A DNA stretch of 64,000 bases from assembly GCA_041737835.1 (NCBI GenBank), contig JBGSQY010000030.1. The stretch is one strand, 5' to 3'. A program made the position numbers and the translations under genes. The stretch comes from Bythopirellula sp041737835. GTDB taxonomy: Bacteria > Planctomycetota > Planctomycetia > Pirellulales > Lacipirellulaceae. Below, in pieces: positions 24,286 to 31,884 of the stretch (within the stretch, counting starts at the first letter, position 1; each line of letters starts with the position of its first letter). The notes below the pieces were generated by a model. That model did not search any database and was not told where the DNA came from. It saw only the letters and a program-made list of their open reading frames with translations.

Positions 24286-24690
24286 TTAGTCGTTGTCGGG
24301 AGCTTCGCCTTCAGCAATCGCATAGGCCGTGGCGTGGCTGCGGCAATGCGAGATGCTGATGTGCATCGTGCGAATGCCGCTTTGCTCAAAAACTTCACGC
24401 GCCCCGCCACAAAGAGCAATGATCGGAGCGCCGCCATGTTTGTGCCGCACTTCAATATCGCGCCAACTGATCCCCTTGCGCCAACCCGTGCCCAACGCCT
24501 TGAGCACCGCTTCCTTTGCCGCCCAACGGCCTGCGTAATGCTGCGTGGATGATTTCTTGGTCGAGCAATATTGAATCTCATGCTCCGTATAAACCCGGCG
24601 AATAAACAACTCACCGTGCCGCTCAATCATCTGCGCAATCCGCAGACATTCAATGATGTCGGTGCCAATACCAATAATTTGTAACGCCAT
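24286..24690 (-). CDS. acpS: Holo-[acyl-carrier-protein] synthase AcpS
   Basis: AcpS transfers phosphopantetheine from CoA to acyl carrier protein. The 134 aa protein has the family pattern: GIGTDIIECLRI at the N-terminus with the Mg2+-binding Asp, and AGRWAAKEAVLKALGTG with the catalytic WAAKEA element at about 55-65. The C-terminal HISISHCRSHATAYAIAE strand completes the fold. The last ten residues (GEAPDND) are variable. It follows trpS in the same direction after a 93-base gap holding a palindromic repeat. Confidence 0.95.
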   Translation of the reverse strand: MALQIIGIGTDIIECLRIAQMIERHGELFIRRVYTEHEIQYCSTKKSSTQHYAGRWAAKEAVLKALGTGWRKGISWRDIEVRHKHGGAPIIALCGGAREVFEQSGIRTMHISISHCRSHATAYAIAEGEAPDND

Positions 24691-24705
24691 AAAAAACTCA
24701 TTTCT

Positions 24706-24780
24706 AAACCGCTCATGAACGCTAATTATCGCTGAAAGAGAACTAATTATTAGCGACTATTTGCGAAGATCAGCGGTTCA
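24706..24780. repeat. CGCTAAT-type inverted repeat between trpS and acpS
   Basis: The left arm at about 24706-24733 contains AAACCGCTCATGAACGCTAA. The right arm at 24750-24780 contains TTAGCGACTATTTGCG and AGATCAGCGGTTCA, pairing imperfectly. The trpS stop begins 4 bases after the right arm (24784-24786 on the plus strand). A related element lies at 63342-63412. Confidence 0.55.
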
Positions 24781-24783
24781 GAA

Positions 24784-25752
24784 TTAATATCCCTTCAATC
24801 CACAAGCCTGCTGCGCACGGACCAAAACTTCAGCCGCTTTCTTACGAGCCTTCATTGCTCCTGCCGCCAGGATGTCGCGCACGTCATCCGGTCGCTTTTC
24901 CCAATCGGTCCTTCGCGCGCGGGCATCGGCGAAATACGCTTCCGCCGCTTCGGCCAGCTTCTTCTTTACGTCGCCGTAACCAAAACCACCCTTAGCATAC
25001 AACTCTGCCATTTCGTTACGATCCGTTTCCGTCGCCACCAACGAGTAAAGCATATACAGCACGTCGTTCGTCGGATCTTTCGGATCTTCCATCGGCCGCG
25101 AATCGGTCGCGATCCTCATGATCAGCTTCTTTTGAGCCTTGGCATCATCGAATACGGCCAGCGTATTGTTATAACTCTTCGACATCTTTTCGCCGTCGGT
25201 CCCCGGCACGCGCGCCGAGCTATCAAGCACCTTCGCCTTGGGCAGCACAAACACGTCGCCGTACTGATGGTTGAAACTCCCAGCGATATCACGGCAAACT
25301 TCGATATGCTGCACCTGATCTTCACCCACCGGCACGGTGTCGCTGTCGTAGGCCAGAATGTCGGCCGCCTGCAAAACAGGATATGTGAACAGCCCCGTAT
25401 CGGCCGGCAATCCCTTGGCTTTCTTATCTTTGTAAGCGTGGCAACGCTCAAGCAATCCCATCGGCGTCCCCGTGAGCAGGATCCAACAAAGTTCGCTCAC
25501 CTCAGGGACATCGGATTGAATAAACAGCACGGCCTTGTTGGGATCGAGCCCCAACGCCAACAAGTCCATCGCCGCATCCAGTGAATACTGCTTGAGCAAT
25601 TCCTTATCACGCACCGTGGTGAGCGCATGCAGATTCGCAATGAAGTAAAACGCCTGCTCGGCATCTTGGAGAGCGATGTATTGAACGATGGCCCCAAAAT
25701 AATTGCCCCAATGAGGCCGGCCCGTCGGTTGAATTCCGCTAAGAACACGCAT
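24784..25752 (-). CDS. trpS: Tryptophanyl-tRNA synthetase
   Basis: This class I aminoacyl-tRNA synthetase charges tRNA-Trp. At 322 aa it has normal bacterial TrpS length. The N-terminal MRVLSGIQPTGRPHWGNYFG contains the HIGH-equivalent (PHWGN) near residues 13-17. LLERCHAYKDK, ADILAYDSDTVPVGEDQ and the signature GEKMSKSYNN (about 193-202) are all present. It is transcribed toward acpS and lies downstream of pyrD, separated from it by a hairpin repeat. Confidence 0.97.
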   Translation of the reverse strand: MRVLSGIQPTGRPHWGNYFGAIVQYIALQDAEQAFYFIANLHALTTVRDKELLKQYSLDAAMDLLALGLDPNKAVLFIQSDVPEVSELCWILLTGTPMGLLERCHAYKDKKAKGLPADTGLFTYPVLQAADILAYDSDTVPVGEDQVQHIEVCRDIAGSFNHQYGDVFVLPKAKVLDSSARVPGTDGEKMSKSYNNTLAVFDDAKAQKKLIMRIATDSRPMEDPKDPTNDVLYMLYSLVATETDRNEMAELYAKGGFGYGDVKKKLAEAAEAYFADARARRTDWEKRPDDVRDILAAGAMKARKKAAEVLVRAQQACGLKGY

Positions 25753-25794
25753 TTTGCTTTTGATCTTGTAATGAATGGAATCTGTAAATAATCC

Positions 25795-25853
25795 TAGCCG
25801 CAGGCGGAAGCCAACGGTTGCCTCATCTCAACCGCTGCTTCCGCCTGCGGCTA
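25795..25853. repeat. TAGCCGCAGGCGGAAGC hairpin overlapping the pyrD stop
   Basis: TAGCCGCAGGCGGAAGC at 25795-25811 and its perfect reverse complement at 25837-25853, extended by the near-complementary ACGGTT/AACCG pair, form a stem of about 23 bp with a 10-base loop (GCCTCATCTC). The pyrD stop codon (25851-25853) is the last triplet of the right arm. A shorter relative (TTAGCCGCTTGCGGCTTA) is at 35426-35443. Confidence 0.75.
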
Positions 25854-26831
25854 AGAACTTGTCTTCAACGACCCAACAACTTCCCGAACGCTCACCGCGC
25901 CCAGTTCCGCCAGCGCGCTCGGCAAGGCGTCGAGCACTTGTATCGACGCCGTTGGATTGTAAAAGTTCACGGTCCCCAATTGAACCGCGGTTGCCCCCGC
26001 AATTAAAAACTCCATGACGTCGTCGCAGTTCGCGATTCCGCCGATGCCAATGATCGGCGTCTCCACGGCTCGGGCCGCTTGATACACGGCCCGCAAGGCA
26101 ATCGGCTTTATCGCCGGGCCGCTCAAGCCCCCAATGATATTGCCCAGCATCGGCCGCTGTCGCCGCCAATCGATGGCCATCCCCTGGCACGTGTTGATGA
26201 GCGAAATCGCATCCGCCCCCCCTGCCGCCGCCGCTTTGGCCATCTCGGCAATACTCGTCACGTTGGGGGTGAGCTTGGCGATGATGGGGTGCGCGCAATT
26301 CTCGCGGCAGGCGGCCACCACCCGCTCGCACATCGTTGTGTCGGTGCCAAAATCCACCCCGCCGCTCACGTTGGGGCACGAGATGTTCAGCTCCACGGCA
26401 GCGACCGCTTGATGCGGCGACAATTGCGCCGCCATCTCGACGAATTCTTCTTGCATGCGACCGGCGATGCTCACGATGATCGCGGTCCGTTGCTCGGCGA
26501 GATAAGGCAAATGATGGGCGATGAAGGCGTCGATGCCGTCGTTATCAAGCCCGATCGAATTGAGCATCCCCGCGGGAGTTTCAATCGTCCGCCAGGGCGA
26601 GTTGCCTTTTCGCAAGAGCTTGGTGATCGTCTTGGGGACAATCCCACCCAACCGCGAGAGATCAACCAGCGATTGCATCTCGCGGGCATAACCAAAAGTG
26701 CCCGATGCCACGAGAATCGGATTGGCGAGTTTCAGCCGACCAAGTTCGACACGAAGATCAAGCTTCGCAGCGGGAGGTGAGACATTGGATTCAACGAACG
26801 ATGCGGACATGAAGGCGTCAGATGCGGGCAT
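25851..26831 (-). CDS. pyrD: Dihydroorotate dehydrogenase, class 1 (PyrD, 1B-like)
   Basis: It oxidises dihydroorotate to orotate in pyrimidine synthesis using FMN. The N-terminal LANPILVASGTFGYAREM, the ELNISCPNVSGG loop with the class-1 catalytic Cys (class 2 has Ser here), KLTPNVTSI, and the phosphate-binding IIGIGGIANCDDVMEFLIAGA are all present. The match is closest to subclass 1B, which usually works with PyrK; no pyrK is in the window. The start is uncertain: ATGs at 26831 (chosen), 26810 and 26942 are in frame without a clear Shine-Dalgarno. The stop lies inside a hairpin repeat. Confidence 0.93.
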   Translation of the reverse strand: MPASDAFMSASFVESNVSPPAAKLDLRVELGRLKLANPILVASGTFGYAREMQSLVDLSRLGGIVPKTITKLLRKGNSPWRTIETPAGMLNSIGLDNDGIDAFIAHHLPYLAEQRTAIIVSIAGRMQEEFVEMAAQLSPHQAVAAVELNISCPNVSGGVDFGTDTTMCERVVAACRENCAHPIIAKLTPNVTSIAEMAKAAAAGGADAISLINTCQGMAIDWRRQRPMLGNIIGGLSGPAIKPIALRAVYQAARAVETPIIGIGGIANCDDVMEFLIAGATAVQLGTVNFYNPTASIQVLDALPSALAELGAVSVREVVGSLKTSS

Positions 26832-26968
26832 TGGCGACTGAGATTTTGTTCTCGCCAATGTACACACATTGGGGGGCAGTTCACAACTTGCCCCCGGCTG
26901 CGTCCGATTTGTGCGCGAACCGGTTGCGCAGCCACCTTCCATGTGGTTTCGTGAAGCGAACCGACGGA

Positions 26969-27187
26969 CTAGATAATTCCGCCGTGAACGCTATGCGGCG
27001 TCAGATGCGAAGGTTGATCCAGGAACCAAATCCGTTCCCATTCATCAAGCAACGAACGCAAGTTTTCAGATGAGTAAATCAACTGTTGCGCACGCCGTGC
27101 CGGGTCTGCCGAATAGATCGGCAGCAGGCAGCCGGTATTCCCGGCCAGCACGCAGACAGTCGCCATCGTTAAGAGCCATTTACGCAT
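26969..27187 (-). CDS. Small lipoprotein, planctomycete-type, function unknown
   Basis: A 72 aa protein with signal MRKWLLTMATVCVLAGNTGC; the lipobox LAGNTGC ends at Cys20. The mature part is LLPIYSADPARRAQQLIYSS followed by ENLRSLLDEWERIWFLDQPS and ending HSVHGGII. The mature peptide is amphipathic and probably helical. I recall near-identical small proteins upstream of or near housekeeping genes in other Pirellulales but cannot verify this. It lies upstream of pyrD on the same strand. Confidence 0.75.
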   Translation of the reverse strand: MRKWLLTMATVCVLAGNTGCLLPIYSADPARRAQQLIYSSENLRSLLDEWERIWFLDQPSHLTPHSVHGGII

Positions 27188-27566
27188 TGGCGCAGCTCCT
27201 CCTTGAGCATCGAAGCGTTCAGCGGCGCACGCTGCCGAACAACTTCATCAATTTGGCAGAGCTCTTGGTACCAACCGGCACTGAGCTTCCTGCCGTTCCC
27301 GCAAAAAAGTTGAAAAGTCCAAAACACAGATAAGCATTCGACGTTCACTCTCCGGGGCGTGTTGTCGCGGGGGACGAAACCCGCCTGACACCGCCGGAAA
27401 TTGACCGTCTGGTAGAAAAGTCGCGGAAGAATAGCGAGCGGCTCACTTTGCGCCGAGAGCAGATTGGCGCGGCCGCAGTGATTTGATTTGGGGTGCTATC
27501 GCGGACTGAATCTCGCGAAGCAATTGCCAGTGAAGGGCACTCAATTTTGCTGTCGAGGACAGCAAC
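27188..27566. other. Intergenic region between the HU gene and the small lipoprotein gene
   Basis: No complete gene is seen. On the plus strand a 51-codon frame at 27334-27486 has charged, helix-like content (LTPPEIDRLVEKSRKNSERL) but no start codon; it may be a fragment or chance. The region must contain the promoter of the small lipoprotein and the 3' end of the HU transcript. No convincing terminator hairpin with a T-tract was found. Confidence 0.4.
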
Positions 27567-28046
27567 TCATTGTTGTTCGTAAGCAGGCCGTTCTTGACTG
27601 GGCTGCTCGAAACTGGGCTGCTCGAAAGTTGGCTGTTGTTGAGCCGGTGGCTCATAACTGGCTTTTTCGTAACTTGTTGGGGCAGAATGGTTTTCATGCG
27701 GAGTGCTGTCAGGCTCTGGACCTGAGGCAGCTCGATGGGCCGCTTCCGCGGCGGCATTGGCTTGGCGTTCCAATTCATGGACCCGCTCTTCCATTTCCTT
27801 ACCCGGCTTGAACGTCACCACAAACTTTTCTGGGACAAAGACTTTCTCACCTGTGCGGGGATTACGTGCCTTACGAGCGGCTCGTCGTTTGACCTCGAAG
27901 ACGCCGAAATTGCGGAGCTCAATCCGCTTTTCGTCCACCAGCGTTTCGACAATTGCGTCGAATGTCTTCTGGACGATTTCCTTCGTCTTCAATTGCGTGA
28001 GACCGATCTCTTCTGAAATGGTCTTTACAATCTCTTTTTTGGTCAC
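27567..28046 (-). CDS. HU/IHF-family DNA-binding protein with Gln/Pro/Glu-rich tail
   Basis: A 159 aa nucleoid protein. Residues 1-90 are a full HU/IHF domain (TKKEIVKTISEEIGLTQLKT; signature NFGVFEVKRRAARKARNPRT). A 69-residue tail follows, Ala-rich and then Gln/Pro/Glu-rich, with repeats such as PTFEQPSFEQPSQERPAYEQ. The GTG at 28044-28046 is chosen because AGGGGA lies 8 bases upstream and the HU domain begins there. Ordinary HU is about 90 aa, so the tail is an addition, probably disordered and possibly used for protein contacts. Confidence 0.9.
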   Translation of the reverse strand: MTKKEIVKTISEEIGLTQLKTKEIVQKTFDAIVETLVDEKRIELRNFGVFEVKRRAARKARNPRTGEKVFVPEKFVVTFKPGKEMEERVHELERQANAAAEAAHRAASGPEPDSTPHENHSAPTSYEKASYEPPAQQQPTFEQPSFEQPSQERPAYEQQ

Positions 28047-28505
28047 GACGAGTCCCCTGTACGATGCCTGGTGAGGTGCCAGCGATAGCCGACTAGTGCC
28101 TACGCCGAAAACCAACAAAGTGCCTTACGCCAGATGAGGTAACTTAGACAAGCGAACTTCGTCCGCTCGTTCCAAGTGTAATTGGCGCAAGAGTTAGTGT
28201 CAAGGTAATCGCAAATCGTCAAACGACTTACGGCGCGCGACCAGACCGTGAAAAGGCCTCAAAATCCCGTTGGGAACTCGATAAATTGTCAAAGAACAGA
28301 CCCAACTACGGGCTGCGGAAGAACTCCCCAAAACGCCCAAACTTGCCGTCTTGCAACGGCTGGCGATATCGAGAGGACTACCTGTGACATTGATCGACCT
28401 CACAGCCGGCAAACTTGAACTAACCGCTACAGATTCCCAAATTTGTAATTTCCGCCCGTTAGCCGGCATCGTCCCGATGCCGTGAATCGTGTGAACGCGA
28501 ATCGC
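28047..28505. other. Intergenic region upstream of the HU gene
   Basis: About 460 bases without a supported gene. It contains the HU promoter region (near 28050-28200) and, at 28458-28482, a 25-bp palindromic repeat just after the YkgJ stop. The short frames in between lack ribosome sites and protein-like composition. Confidence 0.5.
28458..28482. repeat. GTTAGCCGGCA-family palindrome, copy 1
   Basis: The sequence GTTAGCCGGCATCG-TCC-CGATGCCG has a 7-bp hairpin, GGCATCG/CGATGCC, with a 3-base loop. It starts 24 bases after the YkgJ gene stop. Copies of the same 25-bp motif occur at 40601-40625, 60014-60038 and, inverted, at 60060-60084. Confidence 0.8.
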
Positions 28506-28958
28506 TCACACATTAAAAATCGCCGCCTGCTCTTGGATATGCTCCAGCTGATAGAGCTTCCCCTTACCACTACCGGGGCACGACTCGCAGGTCTCGGCCC
28601 AGGTCTCGGGGCTGCGAAGGTTGGAATTCCAGAAAGGCCAAGTCCGGCATTGCCGTGGCCGTTGCTCGTAGACCTGACATTTGCGCGTTTTGGTGTCGAA
28701 AAACACGCAATCACCGTTTTTGTACTCCACCAGGCTCCGCCGCACGCCGATCTGGCGGACGTACTTCTTCTCGAACTTGGCCGACTCCATACCCAGACGT
28801 TCGGCCAAGGCGTCGATCTCCACCTGATTGACCCACACATAGCCAGGCGCGCCGGTGCAGCAATCACCGCAACCCGTGCATTTGAATTTCAAACCGTCTT
28901 TGTACCAAGGTTCCGGGGCGGGCGTTTGCTTATTGGCGGCTTTGGCCATGTTCGTCAT
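28506..28958 (-). CDS. YkgJ-family cysteine-cluster protein
   Basis: A 150 aa protein of the CxxCxxCC zinc/iron-chelating family. The N-terminal cluster KCTGCGDCCTGAPGYVWV (about 26-43) and the later C-x-FFD, KCQVYEQRPRQCRTWPFW and CESCPGSGKG cysteines are conserved in the family. YkgJ proteins are thought to bind a metal or Fe-S cluster; the role is unknown. It starts 19 bases after the cysteine desulfurase stop and is the last gene of a minus-strand run that includes moaA, moaE and moaD. Confidence 0.88.
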   Translation of the reverse strand: MTNMAKAANKQTPAPEPWYKDGLKFKCTGCGDCCTGAPGYVWVNQVEIDALAERLGMESAKFEKKYVRQIGVRRSLVEYKNGDCVFFDTKTRKCQVYEQRPRQCRTWPFWNSNLRSPETWAETCESCPGSGKGKLYQLEHIQEQAAIFNV

Positions 28959-28977
28959 CCGTGAGTAAAGAATCAGT

Positions 28978-30144
28978 CTAAAGTGCGGAGCTGGCGGCTT
29001 GAGCGATCGCCATCAAGGCAATTTCAATCTCCTCGGTGGTTGTCGACCAACCAGGGCTCAACCGCACCGTGCCCCCGGTGGGCAAAGTCCCTAGCGCGGC
29101 ATGCATCCGCGGCGCACAATGCAACCCTGCCCGACACTCGATGCCGGTCGACATCTCCAGCACCGCAGCAAACTCCTGGGGATCATAACCTTTCACGGTG
29201 AAGCTGACCACACTCGTGCGAGATTTTGCCGTCCGCGGTCCGTGAATCGTCACGCCGTCAATCGCGTCGAGTCCGTTAAGTAAACGCCCGGCGAGCTCGC
29301 GATGATGCTCGTGAATCTTCTCGAAGCCATAGTCGCGATGAAATTCCATCGCCGCAGCCAAGCCCACAATTCCAGGAACATTGAGATTCCCCGCCTCAAA
29401 CTTATGCGGCAACTCATTGGGCTGACGGTCATTCTCGCTGGATGTTCCCGTCCCGCCAAAACGAAACGGTATCATTTCTTTCGCGGCACGTTCCGACAAA
29501 CATAACACGCCTGTTCCCAGCGGAGCCAACAAACCTTTGTGCCCCGGCGCGGCAATCACGTCGGCCTGGCATTCTTTGAAACTGAGCGGCACTTCGCCCA
29601 GCGTTTGCGCGGCGTCAATCAAGTAATACGCACCATGCTCGCGAGCGATCTGGCCGATCTCGCCAATCGGCTGAATCGCGCCGGTCACGTTCGAGGCATG
29701 CACCACCGCCACGAGCCGCGTGTTCGGCTGCAACATTCGCCGAACGTCGTCCGGTGAAACGAAACCTTCGCCATCGCACGGCACATAGCTAACTTTCACG
29801 CCCAGGGTGTCGCTCAAATAATGCAGAGGCCGCAACACGGAATTGTGTTCGCAAACCGTCGTCACCACGTGATCGCCCGCACGCACCAAACCTAAGACGG
29901 CCGTGTTGAGCGAATCGGTTCCGCTGTTGGTAAAAATCACACGGTTGGGTTCATCCATGCCCAATAAATCGGAGACTTCCCGGCGCGCTCGCGCGACCAA
30001 TCGCAACACTTCTTCTGCGGCACGCGAAGAGCCCCGCCCACTCGGTGCGCCGTTCTCACGCTGATAACGGTCCACCGCATCATAAACCACGGTCGGCTTC
30101 GGCCAACTCGTCGCGGCGTTATCGAGATAGATACGCTTCTGCAC
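28978..30144 (-). CDS. Cysteine desulfurase (class V aminotransferase, SufS/Csd-like)
   Basis: A 388 aa PLP enzyme that mobilises sulfur from cysteine. The N-terminus is YLDNAATSWPKP. His100 is in CEHNS, Asp177 in LIDAAQ, the PLP lysine is Lys203 in APGHKGLLAPLGTG, and the persulfide cysteine is Cys343 in RAGLHCAPRMH. The pattern fits the TIGR01977-type branch. It lies 6 bases after moaA in the same operon as moaD and moaE, so it may supply sulfur for MoaD thiocarboxylation or for an Fe-S cluster of MoaA; this role is inferred from context. Confidence 0.92.
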   Translation of the reverse strand: MQKRIYLDNAATSWPKPTVVYDAVDRYQRENGAPSGRGSSRAAEEVLRLVARARREVSDLLGMDEPNRVIFTNSGTDSLNTAVLGLVRAGDHVVTTVCEHNSVLRPLHYLSDTLGVKVSYVPCDGEGFVSPDDVRRMLQPNTRLVAVVHASNVTGAIQPIGEIGQIAREHGAYYLIDAAQTLGEVPLSFKECQADVIAAPGHKGLLAPLGTGVLCLSERAAKEMIPFRFGGTGTSSENDRQPNELPHKFEAGNLNVPGIVGLAAAMEFHRDYGFEKIHEHHRELAGRLLNGLDAIDGVTIHGPRTAKSRTSVVSFTVKGYDPQEFAAVLEMSTGIECRAGLHCAPRMHAALGTLPTGGTVRLSPGWSTTTEEIEIALMAIAQAASSAL

Positions 30145-30150
30145 GATAGA

Positions 30151-31185
30151 TCATCCACCAATTTGATACATGGCCCGCGCGGGCTTGACGAAATCTGCCT
30201 CACCCACGCCATGCGCCGGTTGCTTGTGCCACACGCAATCGCGAATCAATTGGGCTAACTCTTCGTCGCTGCCACCGCTGCGCAGCAGCTCACGCGCATC
30301 CCATTCCACGGTCGAAAACAAGCAATTGCGAATCTCACCCTCCGCAGTGAGTCGCAGACGATTGCAGTCGCTGCAAAACGGATGACTCACGGGATTGATG
30401 AAGCCAATCGAGCCTTTGCCATCGGCAAAATGAAAATCGACGGCAGGCTGGCTCAAATCCGCTCGCTTGCTCGGCACGAGCGGGCAAAACTCCGCTTCCA
30501 GCATTTGCCGAATTTCGTCGCATGTAAGCACCTGCTGTTGCTGCCACTGATTCTCGGCATCAAGCGGCATGAACTCGATGAACCGCAGTTCAAACGCGTG
30601 AGTTCGCGCGAACTCGGCCAGCGGCACAATTTCTTGTTCCGTTAGTCCCCGAATGGCCACCGCGTTGAGACGGATATTCTCAAACCCCGCTTCTCGTGCC
30701 GCAAAAATTCCATCGAGCACGCGCTGTAACCCAGCACGTCGCGAAATTTTCTGAAACGTCGCCTCGGAAAGGGCATCTAGGCTCACGTTCAAGCGTTGTA
30801 ACCCTGCCGTCTTAAGTGGTGCGGCTTGTTCGTTGAGCAAAATGCCATTTGTGGTCAGTGCCAAATCCTCAAGCCCCTCAATCGCAGCCACCCGCTCGAC
30901 CAACTTCGGCAGTTCACTCCGCACGAGCGGTTCGCCCCCCGTGAGTCGCAATTCTTTGATCCCCAGCGACACTGCCACACGCACGAATAGCTCGATCTCT
31001 TCGAAGGTGAGCAACTCCTCGCGTGGCCGAAACACCACATTCTCGGCGGGCATGCAGTAGAAGCAGCGAATATTACAACGATCCGTCACGCTCACCCGCA
31101 GGCTCGTATGCACGCGCCCCAAGCGATCCACCAGCGGTCCGCTGGTTGGCATGTCCGTCGTCGTTTTGGAAATCTTGCTGATCAT
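30151..31185 (-). CDS. moaA: GTP 3',8-cyclase MoaA
   Basis: A radical SAM enzyme that carries out the first step of molybdopterin synthesis. It is 344 aa. The N-terminal SAM cluster is CNIRCFYC (C-x3-C-x2-C); TGGEPLVRSELP and NGILL are in the core; the C-terminal cluster comes from FCSDCNRLRLTAEGEIRNCL. It ends in YQIGG, the double-glycine tail needed for activity. The ATG at 31183-31185 overlaps the moaE TGA (ATGA), which decides the start over an in-frame ATG six codons upstream. Confidence 0.96.
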   Translation of the reverse strand: MISKISKTTTDMPTSGPLVDRLGRVHTSLRVSVTDRCNIRCFYCMPAENVVFRPREELLTFEEIELFVRVAVSLGIKELRLTGGEPLVRSELPKLVERVAAIEGLEDLALTTNGILLNEQAAPLKTAGLQRLNVSLDALSEATFQKISRRAGLQRVLDGIFAAREAGFENIRLNAVAIRGLTEQEIVPLAEFARTHAFELRFIEFMPLDAENQWQQQQVLTCDEIRQMLEAEFCPLVPSKRADLSQPAVDFHFADGKGSIGFINPVSHPFCSDCNRLRLTAEGEIRNCLFSTVEWDARELLRSGGSDEELAQLIRDCVWHKQPAHGVGEADFVKPARAMYQIGG

Positions 31186-31595
31186 TTCGTCGGATGCACC
31201 CATTCGCTGCTGCCGTCGGCCCAGTGTTCCTGCTTCCAGATCGGCACGCTCTCTTTAAGCGTATCGATGAGCCACTCCCCCGCTTCGAACGCGGCTTTGC
31301 GATGCGGACTTGCCACCACGATGGCCACGCTCGCTTCGCCGAGTGGCACAACGCCCAGCCGATGCACGATCAGACACTCCACAAGCCCCCAACGCTCGCG
31401 GGCCGTCGCTTCCAAAGTTGCCAACTCCTTCGCGGCCATCTCTTCGTAGGCATCGTAAACAAGTTCCGTCGTTTCCCGTCCCGCCGTGTGTTGGCGCGTG
31501 CAACCCAGAAACAACAGCACAGCCCCCGCCGCAGGCGATTGCGCACTCCGCACCATCAAATCAGCATCAATCGGTGAGTGCGTCAGTTGAATCAT
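31182..31595 (-). CDS. moaE: Molybdopterin synthase large subunit MoaE
   Basis: A 137 aa catalytic subunit of molybdopterin synthase, which uses thiocarboxylated MoaD to insert dithiolene sulfurs into precursor Z. Family elements visible are GAVLLFLGCTRQHTAG, LVYDAYEEMAAKEL, HRLGVVPLGEASVAIVV, SPHRKAAFEA and the active-site KESVPIWKQEHW near the C-terminus. It sits between moaD (46-base gap) and moaA (4-base overlap). Confidence 0.96.
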   Translation of the reverse strand: MIQLTHSPIDADLMVRSAQSPAAGAVLLFLGCTRQHTAGRETTELVYDAYEEMAAKELATLEATARERWGLVECLIVHRLGVVPLGEASVAIVVASPHRKAAFEAGEWLIDTLKESVPIWKQEHWADGSSEWVHPTK

Positions 31596-31641
31596 TCGAA
31601 TTGTCTTAGCCGCGATTCAACGAATCGCCGGTCTTCCACTT

Positions 31642-31884
31642 CTAACCACCACTCACCGGCGGAATACACGCCACTTCGCTCACGCTCGAAATGACCGAAT
31701 CATCATTCGCATAGGTCGCATCAATCGCGAACATCGCCCTACGAATCAAATCCGCCAGTTGCGGATAATCCGTCATCAGCTGGCCGCGTAAACTGGCGAT
31801 CGTTGCTTCATCCGGCACTTCAACGTCCACACTCGGCCCCACCGCGTCTCGCGCCGCCGCGAACATCTTGACGGTCACTCTCAT
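31642..31884 (-). CDS. moaD: Molybdopterin synthase sulfur carrier MoaD
   Basis: An 80 aa beta-grasp sulfur carrier ending VSGG, the diglycine tail that MoeB activates and that carries the thiocarboxylate. It starts MRVTVKMFAAARDAVG, typical of MoaD, and has the YPQLADLIRRAMFAI stretch and VACIPPVSGG end. The ATG overlaps the stop of the preceding oxidoreductase by 4 bases, so the two are coupled. moeB is not in the window. Confidence 0.93.
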   Translation of the reverse strand: MRVTVKMFAAARDAVGPSVDVEVPDEATIASLRGQLMTDYPQLADLIRRAMFAIDATYANDDSVISSVSEVACIPPVSGG

